A stretch of DNA of 64,000 nt from positions 124,001 through 188,000 of the forward strand of contig DAOUBW010000013.1 in NCBI GenBank assembly GCA_034432555.1. The letters are read 5' to 3'. The translations under genes and the position numbers were made by a program. Positions 24,468 through 35,700 of the stretch are shown here, in pieces. The notes beneath the pieces were generated by a model. It did no database searches and was not told the DNA's origin. It worked only from the letters and a program-made list of their open reading frames with translations. The DNA is from CP2-2F sp034432555 (GTDB lineage Bacteria; Chloroflexota; Anaerolineae; Aggregatilineales; UBA2796). Numbering within the stretch: position 1 is the first letter of the stretch; every line of letters begins with the position of its first letter.

Positions 24468-25583
24468 ATGTCTGAGAGCGTCACCGATACTTTTGCGTTC
24501 ATCATCCATCCCATTCATCCAAAGCGGGATGTCAGCCGTAAATTTCCGCTGTTGGGCAAGGTGCTAACCGAAAAGCAGGTGGATTTTCTTTCGGCATATT
24601 TTCCACCTGTCTACATTTCGGAGATCACAGGTGCGCGCAGCCAAAGCACAGGGCGCCAGATCAAGGGTTGGTTCATCGCCTGCCCGTTCACGCCCAAGCG
24701 GATGCTAGAACTGCCCGTCGCGCACGTTTATGACAAAATTACGGCGAGTGCGCGCAAAGGCGAGCGGCTCGGCGCAAAAATCGTTGGGTTGGGCGCTTTC
24801 ACCAGTGTAGTTGGCGATGCCGGACGCACCATCGCCGACCGTTTGGCAGTGCCAGTGACCACCGGCGATAGCTACACCATCGCCATCGCCGTAGAAGCAG
24901 TCCGCCAAGCGGCAGCCCAAATGCATATTCCGCTCGGCACAGCAAAGGCGGCAGTGGTCGGCGCGACGGGCGCCATCGGCAGCGTCTGTGCCGAGATTCT
25001 GGCGGACGATGTGGCAGAACTGGTGATTGTAGGCAGGCGTGACGCCGCCCTTGACGCTGTGCGGGCGCGCTGTGCGGGCAAAAAGGCGCACAGCATCGCC
25101 AGCACCGATCTGAACGCCATTTACGACGCTGATCTGATCTTGACTGTGACCAGTGCTGTAGATGCAATCATCTTCCCAAAACACTTAAAGCCGGGCGCAG
25201 TGGTCTGCGATGTGGCGCGCCCACGCGATGTTTCGGTGCGTGTGGCGCAAGAGCGTGATGATGTGCTGGTCATTGAAGGTGGCATGGTCGAAGTGCCGGG
25301 CGCGGTGGATTTTCACTTTGATTTTGGCTTTCCTAAGGGCAAGGCATTTGCCTGCATGGCAGAGACTATGGCACTGGCGATGGAAGGGCGCTATGAGGAT
25401 TACAGCATCGGTAAGACGCTGACGGCGGCGCAGGCAAACGAAATCGCGGCAATCGCAGGGCGGCACGGCTTCCGTCTGGCAGGCTTCCGCAGCTTTGAGC
25501 GCGCCGTGACCGATGATCACATTTTGCAGGTGTTGGAGCGCGCCCACACCACACGGCGCACATGGTCGCCCTTAGGCGCATAA
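24468..25583 (+). CDS. Acyl-ACP reductase-like protein (cyanobacterial AAR family)
   Basis: This 371-residue protein aligns by eye with cyanobacterial long-chain acyl-ACP reductase, the enzyme that makes fatty aldehyde for alkane synthesis. Matching landmarks are SEITGARSQSTGRQIKGWF, GLGAFTSVVG followed by TTGDSYTIAIAVEA, the NADPH motif VVGATGAIGS, then VIEGGMVEVPGAVDFHFDFG, and KAFACMAETMALAMEG with Cys at residue 296. That is the expected nucleophilic Cys of the AAR family. The tail IAGRHGFRLAGF also matches. No aldehyde-deformylating oxygenase is in the window, so the aldehyde may be used otherwise (wax, alcohol or ether lipid). It is coupled to the beta-helix gene by a 3-nt gap. A weak hairpin at 25596-25632 follows. 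Confidence 0.85.
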   Translation: MSESVTDTFAFIIHPIHPKRDVSRKFPLLGKVLTEKQVDFLSAYFPPVYISEITGARSQSTGRQIKGWFIACPFTPKRMLELPVAHVYDKITASARKGERLGAKIVGLGAFTSVVGDAGRTIADRLAVPVTTGDSYTIAIAVEAVRQAAAQMHIPLGTAKAAVVGATGAIGSVCAEILADDVAELVIVGRRDAALDAVRARCAGKKAHSIASTDLNAIYDADLILTVTSAVDAIIFPKHLKPGAVVCDVARPRDVSVRVAQERDDVLVIEGGMVEVPGAVDFHFDFGFPKGKAFACMAETMALAMEGRYEDYSIGKTLTAAQANEIAAIAGRHGFRLAGFRSFERAVTDDHILQVLERAHTTRRTWSPLGA

Positions 25584-25756
25584 CAACTACCTAATAGCAC
25601 AAACACTTTCCCAACCGTAAGTGCTGTGTGCTTGCGCTAAACTTTCTGCAAGCAAACTTTTCGCCTTGTGCCGAAGTGCGTTACAATCAACGTCAGTTTA
25701 TTCGGCGCGTTATTGCGTGCCACACAATCAAGCCATCCAATAAGCGAGGTGAGACG

Positions 25757-26668
25757 GTGAGCAAGGGACGTATTCTGGTTGTTGAAGACGATTTTGATAT
25801 TTCAAACATGCTGCGGATTTACTTCACCGGGCAAGGCTACGACGTGCAAGTTGCGCCACGCGGAGGCGATGCCCTCACGCTCACGCGCAAACAACTGCCG
25901 CAGTTAATTGTGCTGGATATCATGCTGCCGGATATGGATGGCTATGCTGTGTGCCGCGAATTGCGCCAGACGACGCGCACCAGCCACATTCCGATCATCT
26001 TCCTGACGCAGCGCGATGAGCGCTCAGATCGCATCGCCGGGCTGGAGCTTGGCGCGGATGACTACATCACCAAGCCGTTTGATATTGAAGAACTCAAGCT
26101 GCGTGTGAAGAATGCCATTGAGCGCGTAGACCGTGAAAAGAGCATGGACCCGCGCTCGAATTTGCCTTCCAGCCGCCTGATCGAAGAGCAACTGCGCGAG
26201 CTAATGCGGACAACCGACACCTGGTATTACATGGACATTAAAATTAACCACTTTGATGCCTTCCAAGAGGTGTATGGCGTGTTGGCAAGCACAGAAGTGC
26301 TGCGCTTTATGGCGCTGCTGCTTGGCGAAGTGGCGGATGAATTCGGCACGCCGGACGACTTCATAGGACATGCCGGTAACGATAACTTTGTGGTGATCAC
26401 CTACAGCAGCCGTGCAGCCGCCCTAAAAGATCGGCTGGCGGAACGCTTTGATGACGAGGTGAAACAACATTACACCTTCATTGACCGTGAGCGTGGGCAT
26501 ATCGTGGTGGAAAGCGGTGATAGCAAGCCGCTGATGACGCTTGGTGTGGGCATGGTTTCCAACGCCACGCAGCGCTTTGCCGATATTCGTGAAATTACTG
26601 AACTGGCGGCTGAGGCGCGTCGCCGTCCGGCGGGCGATTCAGTCGAGCCAATCGAGACATCGTGGTAG
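25757..26668 (+). CDS. Response regulator with degenerate GGDEF domain
   Basis: The protein has 303 residues. A complete receiver domain occupies 1-125: acidic pair D11-D12, phospho-acceptor D54 in IVLDIMLPDMDGY, Thr in IIFLTQRDE, and Lys in YITKPFDIEEL. Residues about 140-290 have the diguanylate cyclase fold (TWYYMDIKINHFDAFQEVYG, then VLRFMALLLGEV), but the signature loop reads GHAGNDNFVVI, so GGDEF is replaced by GNDNF. Catalysis is probably lost and it may bind c-di-GMP or a nucleotide, or act as a scaffold. GTG at 25757 has GAGGTGAG 4-8 nt before it. It lies 38 nt upstream of the giant kinase gene and likely shares its transcript. Confidence 0.88.
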   Translation: MSKGRILVVEDDFDISNMLRIYFTGQGYDVQVAPRGGDALTLTRKQLPQLIVLDIMLPDMDGYAVCRELRQTTRTSHIPIIFLTQRDERSDRIAGLELGADDYITKPFDIEELKLRVKNAIERVDREKSMDPRSNLPSSRLIEEQLRELMRTTDTWYYMDIKINHFDAFQEVYGVLASTEVLRFMALLLGEVADEFGTPDDFIGHAGNDNFVVITYSSRAAALKDRLAERFDDEVKQHYTFIDRERGHIVVESGDSKPLMTLGVGMVSNATQRFADIREITELAAEARRRPAGDSVEPIETSW

Positions 26669-26706
26669 GAAAAAACAGCCACAGACAGGTTGTTAAAGGA
26701 TAGCGC

Positions 26707-29700
26707 ATGGACGGGTTTGTACTGCTGTTGCTGGTTATCGGGTTCAGCATGTTTGGCGCAGTTTTTATGCTAGCGCGCCTGCGCTTGGAGCGCGTCTCGG
26801 AAGCCGAAAACTTGCCAGAGTCCGTTGTCCAGGTTAACCTGCTGGATAACGATGATGCTGTCGTCGTGGCGGAAGGGCGGGGAAAACTCGTCTACACCAA
26901 TGCGCGGGCGCAAGCCTGGTTCGGTTTAAGCGGTGGTGAACCCGACCTAGAGATCATGGTAGATAGCGTGCAGCCTTCGGAAACGTTCTTGGAACTGTTC
27001 AGCAAGGAAGGCACAGCCTCTTTCCGCATTGGTGCGCGGCGCGTCGAGGCATCCTCGCACTATGTGCCGCACGCGGGCGTGCCACAAATGGTCGTGGTGA
27101 TGCGTGAACTCACCTCGCCCAACGCCGGGCGCGAAATGCTCGATCCGACCCATGCGCTGATCTTGGTGGGCGATGCTGTTCAACTGCTCAGCAGCAACAT
27201 GCCGCTTGAGGAAGCACTTGACGAAGTGCTGCGCCTGATTGAGAACGTCATCCCCTTTGATGTGGCAGAGGTAAACCTGTGGGATGCCTCACTCCAAATC
27301 CTGACGCCGCACGGCAAGCACGGCGACCGCAGCTATTTTGACGCGCTGGATGCCGCTGAAGGCTTTTATGGCTTGCAGGATAGCTGTAGCGGTTGGCTAG
27401 TGCGCTACCGCCAGCCGCTGCTTGTGCCAGATATTCGCCTGCGCCCTGATGTTCGCACCAAGATCAGCAGCTATGGCTTGCAATCGCTAGTCGGCGCACC
27501 GCTGATGGTTGGTGATCGGCTGATCGGCACGCTTGAACTGGGCAGCCGTAGCCGCGTTGCCTTTGATCATGAGGATATGGCGCTGCTGCAAATTTTGGCG
27601 GGACAGCTTGGCATTGCCATCGAGAATACGCGCTTGCAGCAGACACAATCGGAGCGTGCGGCAGAGCTAAGCGGCTTGCAGCAGATTGCCGGCGTGATGA
27701 CTTCGATGCGCGATCCGCGCCAGATGTATACACAGCTCACCAGCCGCATCGCGATGCTTGCCGATGCTGAAATGTGTGGCGTGCTGCTTGAGTCTTCCGA
27801 TCAAAAGGCACTCGTCGGACATGCACCCTTTTATGGCGTGCCGGAGACGATTGTCTCGATGTATCGCATCTCGATTGCTGATGATAGCATTGGCGCAGTA
27901 CTCTACAAAGCGCGTGATTGGTGGTATTCCAACAATGTGCTGAGTGATGACATTGTGCGCGCTGCCGGCTTAACCAGCCTTGCCGAAGCGGTTGGCGTCC
28001 GCACAACGGCACTGGTGCAGATGGCTGTCAACAATCGGCGTTTTGGCGTGATTCAGGTCTCCAATAAGCGTGATGGCAAAGGCTTCACCGAAAATGACAT
28101 GCGCTTGCTGAGCGTTTTCGCCTCACAAGCGGCAATCGTGGTGGAAAACGCACGCCTGTATGACGAGGAACGCCGCCGTTCGGAAGAACTGGGCGGCTTG
28201 CAGCAGGTGAGCCAAGCCATCGGCGTGCTGCGCTCCGCTGATGAGATGTACGGCTATCTGAATGAGCAGATCGCCAAGCTGATGAACTGCCAAATGTGCG
28301 GCATTCTGCTGCACGATCCGAGCCTTGGGCAGTTGGTCAGCCGTCCGCCCTTCTACGGCGTGGACGACGATTTAATCCGTCACTATCGCATTGCTATTAC
28401 GCCCGGCACAACGTTCTACCGCATTTACACCGAAGGCGATTTTTGGATCAGCAACGAATTGCGCGCTGATCAAACGCTGCGCGATAGCGGCTTGGATAAA
28501 CTCGCCATGTTGATCGGCGTCCGCCAAACGATGATGGTGCCATTGGTGATCGGCGGCAGGCGTTTAGGTGTGGTGCAGGTTTCCAACCGACTGGACGGCG
28601 CCGAGTTCACCGAAGATCAAGCGCGTGTCCTCTCGATTATTGCCGCACAAGCTGCCGTGATTATTGATAATGCACGGCTCTACCGCGAAATGCGCGAACG
28701 CTCCGACGAGTCGGAAGGCTTGCGCCGCATTGCGGAGTTAGCCTCCAGTAATTTACGCATTGATGAGATCATCCGCCAGGTGGTTAGCGAAACGGCTGCC
28801 CTGTTCGGCTGCGAGATTTGCACGGTCGGCGTGTTGGATGATCAGACGGGCGCCTTAGTCATCCAGCCCGAATACACGGTTGGCTTAATCGGCTTGCAAG
28901 ACGCCTTCATCATTGATACCTACCGTCCCGGCTTTCAGCATAGTGTCGCTCTTTCCCAAAAGCCTTTCCTCAGCAACAATCTACGCAGCGATGCGCGCCT
29001 GCTGCCTGCCTACCGCGAAATTGCGGATCGATTCGGCTTCAACAGCGCGGTGCAGGTGCCGCTGGCTGTGCAAGCGCGCAGTTTTGGCGAACTGACCATT
29101 GCCAGCCGCACCGCACGCGAATTCACCGAAGATGATCTGCGCCTGTTGCAGACCATTGGCGTGCAGCTTGCTGCCGCCGTAGACCGCCAAAAGCTATATC
29201 AGGCAACCGACGCCGACCTGCGTGAGCGCATCCGCGAAATGGACGCTCTGACGCGCATCAGCAATGAACAGAACAGCACCACTGAATTCAACCGCATCCT
29301 TGAGGTGATTCGTAACGAAGTGCAGCGCACTGTTGGCGTCTCTTTTGTGAGTATTGTGCTTTTCAAGCCGAAAAGTACATGGGCAAACGCTGATCAGCCT
29401 GAGGTTCAACTGCGGCACGGGCAAGCCAAAGATTTAGCGACGCTGGCACCCATTGAACAGATTGCCTTTGAACGCCGTGAAGCACTCTTTGTGCAGGATT
29501 ATAGCGCGGTGAGCCTTGCGGCAATGCCTGAGAAGATGCGCGCCGCGATTGCTGCGCCGATCTTCTACGGCGAAGAAGTGGTCGGTGCGCTGCACTTTGC
29601 CAGCCCAGAGCTAGAGCTGCTGACGCAGCAGACACTGGACTTTGCGAAGGCAATCACCAACCAGATCGCCATCAGCCTTGGCAACGAAGAACGCTACCGC

Positions 29701-32700
29701 GATCAGCTTGATCGCGCAGAATTGCTCAAGCAACGGACTGATCAGCTCAACCAGCTCTTTGAGCTAGGGCGCATGGTGACGAGCGGTGAGAACATCGAAG
29801 ATGTGCTGGAAGCCGTTGCACACGCCATCAGCGACACCATCGGCTTCAATATCGTGTTGATGAGCCTTGTGGATAGCCGCGCCAAAGTGACGCGCCGCAT
29901 GGCACAATCGGGCATGACGCTACAAAAGTGGGAAGAAGCACGCCGCGTTACACCACCGCTAAGCACCCTTGATCATTTGTTCAAACCTGAGTATCGTATC
30001 AGCAACTCGTACTTCATCCCCGCCGAACAGCAAGATTGGCGCAACCTGAATTTACCACTCATTGCCGGACCCCAGCCTGAAACACCACGTATTGGCGCGC
30101 ATGAGTGGCATCCTAAAGATATTTTGATCGTGCCACTGCGTAGCTCTGAAGGCGAACTGATTGGCTTGATCAGCGTGGACGATCCGCGTAACGGCTTGCG
30201 CCCGAATGTGCGCGTCATTGAGGCACTGGAAACCTTTGCCTATCAAGCTGCCTTTGCCATTGAAAATTACAACTTGCTGCGCGCCTACGAAGCCGAGGCA
30301 AACGCCACACGCCGTGAACGTGACCGCTTAGAGCAGCTCTACTTGGCGGCAGGTGAAGTCCAGCGTGCGCCGGATATTCCTACACGCCTGCTGGTCATTG
30401 CGGAAAGCATCCGCGCTTTAGGCTGGGAGCGCGTTGCCATCACGCTGCGCGATGATGACCTCGAGCCACTGGAAACAGCACTGGCAGGCTTCACACCTGA
30501 GGATGCCGAGAAGTTCAGGCGCAACCTGCTGCCCGGCGCGGTATGGTCGCAGCGTATTGCCGACCCTGATCTGCGTAATTACCGTGTTGGGGGTGCTTAT
30601 TATCTGCGTTATACCGATCCGTGGGTGACGGAAAATAAGCTGATCGCTGGTGTGGTGGGCGGCGCTAATGAAGATGCCCTAAGCAACACAACCACACTCC
30701 GCCTGCCGATTATGTCGCCGCGCCCCTCTGAGCAATGGCACCCGCTGGATACCCTTTATCTGCCGCTCTACGGTCAGGATCGCTCACGCTTGATCGGCAT
30801 CATCACGCTCGATTCACCCTCGGATGGTTTAGCGCCCACCGAGAGCGCACTGCGCCCCATTGAGCTGTTCGCCGTGCAGGCCGCCTCATCGCTTGAAAAC
30901 GTGCGGCTCTACCAAGATGTGACCCGTGCGGCGCAGCAGGAGACGCGCATTAACGAATTAATGGAGACGGTCACCAGCACGCTCGATTTGGATGAGATCA
31001 TCGAGGGTGTGGCGAACGGTTTCCAGCAGATGATCGCCTTCACGCGCATGAACATTGCCCTCCTGCGCGATGACAACGCTACCTTTGAGGTGCGGCGCGT
31101 CATCATTACGCCGCGTGGCGAAATACGGGTTGCCTTGGCGCCAACACTGCGTGTGGAAAATACCGCTGTTGGCATGGCAGTCAGCGAGCCTTCGCCGCAA
31201 ATCTACAACCTGACCGACCCGGAACAGGTGGCAGGGTTGGATGATCTGCGCGCATGGCGCGATATGGGTGAACGCACCGCCTTAGTGGTGCCAATGATCG
31301 CCGGCGGACGTCCTATCGGCGCTATTCACATGGGTAGTGAGCTGAACGAGGCGTATGGCTTCAGAGAGCAACTTGAGTTCGTCTCGCGTATTGCCAACCT
31401 AACAGCGGTGGCGCTTGAAAACGCGCAGTTGCTGCGCCAAACCATTGAGCGTGAGCGCTTCTCGGTGGCGCTCAGCCGCGTTGGACAGTCTGTCAACGCC
31501 ATGCTGGATATGAACAGCGTCTTAGACACGGTCTGCGTTGAGTCAATCGAGATTTTAAGCGTAGACGGCGCTTATGTGTGGCTGGCGGAAGGTGACCATA
31601 TGCTCGGCATCACCGCACGCGGCCCTGCGGCTGATCAGTTCAGCGGCATACGCTTGCCGCTAGACGACACGCCTTTGCTCAGCGCCCGTGCCATCCGCGA
31701 GAGCGCGCCGATCTACCTGAATGCCGTTGACCAGCCTGACGTGCCAATTCCGACCATTGATCTGCTGAAAAACGTGACGGTTGGTGGCATCTTGAGCGTG
31801 CCGCTGCTGCGTGAACAGCAAGCGATTGGCGCGATCACCTTCATCAAGACGGACGCGAACCGTCCCTTCACCAGTAACGACGTGGAGAAGGCGGCTGCTT
31901 TTGCCATTCAAGCCTCGATCGCCATTCAGAATGCCCAGCTTTATCAGGAGACGCTTGGCTTAACGTCTTTCAATCAAGCCGTCATTCAGTCCATTCAGCA
32001 GGGCATCATCGTGGTGGATCAGGGCTTGAACATCCGCACGGTGAATGCCTTCATGCAGAATACCTTCGGCTGGAATGCACAAGAGGCGGCGGGCAAAGCG
32101 TTGTTTGCCTACCGTCCCGCTTTGGAGGTATTGCTGGCTGAGCCGCTTCAGAAGATGTTGCACAGCGGCGAACCGCAAGAAATCCTCGACGTGCGGACGC
32201 CCGATGCGCCCGACACTGAACGTGAGACGATCTGCAACTACTACCTCTATCCACTTCGGGAGGGCGAGACCGTCAGCGGTAGTGTGATCCTTGTGGAAGA
32301 TATAACCGAACGGTCCGCGCTGGAAGAAGACGTAGCACGCCGTGCGGCGCAGCTTTCGACGCTCACTGATATTTCGGGTCAGCTCACCACTGTGCTAGAA
32401 CCAAGCGCGCTCACGGAGATGGTCTTTGCTCAGCTGACGCGCATCTTGGAATTTGATCGCGCTACACTTTGGCTGCGGCGTGACGATAAATTGGTCATCC
32501 GTGCGGCAAGCGGCTTTGGCGAAAATAGTGCCTTATTGGGCATTGAGGCAGATATTGCCGACTCAGACCTGTTTCGTGAAATCGCCTCACGCGGGCAAGT
32601 GCTGAACATTCCCGATATTCGAGAAGACTCACGCTTCCCAATGAGCCTTGAACAGCCAACGCGCTCCTGGTTAGGTGTCTCGCTGGTTTCGCGTGGCAGT

Positions 32701-35700
32701 CTGGTTGGCTTGCTGGTGCTGGAAAAGTACAGCGTTGCCTTCTTCACGCCCACAATGGAACAACTCGCGCTGACCTACGCCAATCAGGTGGCAGTTGCCT
32801 TTGAGAACGCGCAATTGTTCCAACAGCAGAGCAAGGTTGCCCGCCAAACCGAAGCGCTCTATAAGGATGCCGCCACACGCGCCCAAGAACTGGACCAACA
32901 GGCAAAGCGCCTCTCGCTGCTCTACCGCGTCTCTAACGCACTAACGCAGACGCTTGACCTTGAAGATATTTTCGAGGTCGCCCTGCGCGAATCCCAAGAG
33001 ATGCTCGGCACAGAGCATGGCAGCGCCTATCTGTTTGATTTTGAAGACCAGTCTGCCAAGCTGATCATTGAATATCCACGCAGTGCGCAGCCGCCTAGCC
33101 CTGAAAATGCCTTGGCTTTCGATCAAAATCCGTTGGTGGTCGATGTGCGCCGCACGTTGCTGCCAATCTCGATCACTGATGCGGCACGCGACTCGCGCAC
33201 GCCCCTTGCACCGCCATCGCTAGAGGCGCAAACGATCCTCTCCCAGATGATTGTGCCATTGGCACTTGGTGGGCAATGCATCGGTATGATGATTCACAGT
33301 GCGTTCAGCCAGACGATTGCCTTCCGCCCCGATCAACTTGAGGTGGCACAAACGATTGCATCGCAGGCAGCCATTGCCATCCAAAACGCGAACCTGCTCG
33401 AACAATCCTTAGCGCGTACCCGTGAATTAGAGACGCTTTTCGAGGCAACCCAATCTATCTCTGCCACGCTGGACTTTGAGCAGGTGTTGAACAACATCGC
33501 CATGCAGATGATCGTTGCCCTGCAAGCCGACGGCTGCAAGATCAGCACATGGAATGCCGATGCGCGTATGCTGAAGGTGAACTACGAAAGGCTGGCAATA
33601 CCCAACGCCGTAGTGGATGCGCCTGACACGCGCTATGACCTCACCAACTATCCAACCTTAGAGCGTGCCTTGCAAACGCGGCAAACCATCTTGCTGCGCT
33701 CTACAGAGGCATACCTATCTGAGGCAGAGCGCGCTCTGCTTGAACGGCGCGGCGCTTCGCACCTGATTGCCCTGCCGATGGTTGTGCGTGAGCAGGCGAT
33801 TGGCTTGATCACGCTGGAAATCCACAATCCATTCCGCACCTTCAGCAGCCCTGAAGTGCGCCTTGCGCGCACCCTGACGGCACAGGCGGCAGTCGCTATT
33901 GAAAACGCCAGCCTGCAAACTGAAACAGCTGCCAAGCTGAGCGAACTTTTTAACCTCAGCCAGCTCTCAACGGCATTGGCAGCTTCCATTGATGAAGCAG
34001 AGGTGTACACAATTGCACAGCAGCGCTTCTCGGACTTGGTGAAGGCTGAGTCGTTCCTGATTGCCGTGGTGAACGAAGAAGGTACCCACATCACCTATCC
34101 GATTGCGCTGCGCGGCGGCGAACGGCTTGATCTAGAGCCGCACACACGCCGCAAAGATGAGGTGCTTTTCGTCATGTCGAGCCGCAGCACGCAGCGCTTG
34201 ATCGGCGATGAGGTTGCCAGCGTGTTAGGTGCTTATGAGAGCGATCTGGGGCTTGCTCAGACACGTGCCTTCATCGGTGTGCCGCTGATCTCATCCGATC
34301 AGGTCATCGGCGCACTCATCGCTGCCGACTCGCAAAACGCGCAGGCTTTCAGCCTGAATGATCAACGCATTCTAGAGACGATCAGCTCACAATTGGCAAC
34401 GGCGCTGCAAAACGCACGGCTCTTTGATCAGGCGCGGCGCTTCACCGCACGCCTAGAGCGCGCCGTGAACGAGCGCACTCGTGAACTCCAACGCGAGCGT
34501 GACGCCCTCAACTTCCTTTATGAACTGACCGCAGACCTGACCTCCAGCTTGAATATTGATGTCACGCTCAACCGTGCGCTCATCAAACTGATTGGCGCAG
34601 TGGATGCTGACATGGGCGCTATCCTGAGCATTGATAACCTCTCCGATAGCCTTTTGGTGCGCGCTCAGGTGAACATGCCCTACCGCGAAGGCGAGACCAC
34701 TGGCTACAACCAATATGAAGGTTTGGCGGGCTGGGTCATTCAATCGCAGCAGCCGATTGTGGTGGCAGATGTCCAGCAAGATTACCGTTGGTTACGCCTG
34801 AGCGAGGCAGATAACGAGCCACGCGCCGCCATTGTTGCCCTGCTGGAAGCGGGTGAAGAAATTCAGGGTGTGGCAATGCTCTTTAGCCGCACACCCAACC
34901 ACTTCACACCTGAGCAACTCCCTTCGGTGATGGCTGCCACAACGCAGATCGCCAACGCGCTGAACAACGCTGACCTCTACGCGCTCATCCGCGAACAGGC
35001 AGACCGTCTGGGCGCAATGGTGCGCCGCGAACAGGTGGACAGCACAAAGAATCTCTCCATCGTTGAGTCTATCGCCGATGGTGTGATGGTTGCTAACCAA
35101 GACGGCGATATTACACAGTTCAACAGCGCCGCTGAGCGTATTCTTGGCTTGCCGCGCCAGCAGGTGATCGGCAATCACATTAGCGCGCTTTCGGGCTTGT
35201 ATACCGCCGTTGGTGGGCAGAACTGGTTAGAGGCGATGCAGCAGTGGACGGAAGACCCAACCACCCACCGTCCCGGTGATGAGCTGCGCGCCGAGATCAC
35301 TCTCGAAAGCGGTAAGGTTATCAGCGTCATCCTTTCGCCGGTCAACATGGGCGATCAGTTCTTGGGGACGGTCTCTGTCTTCCGCGACATCACCCGCGAA
35401 ATTGAAGTAGACCGCATGAAGACCGAATTTGTGGCAACGGTTAGCCACGAACTCCGCACGCCGATGACCTCCATCAAGGGCTATGCCGACCTGATGCTGC
35501 TTGGCGCGGCAGGGCAACTGAATGATGCTCAGGCGCGCTACCTGAGCACCATCAAGACGAATGCCGATAAGCTCTCGATCCTTGTCAACGAACTGCTCGA
35601 CATTTCACGCATTGATCGCGGCGTGGTCAAGCTGAATTTGCAGGCAGTCAACTTTGAGGAAGTGCTGCAAATGACGCAACGCCACCTTGATGAGCGCATT

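Noticed and set aside
25628..25756. N-terminal extension of the response regulator
   Set aside because: The extra 43 residues come from the promoter region; GTG at 25757 has a strong ribosome site and starts the receiver fold.
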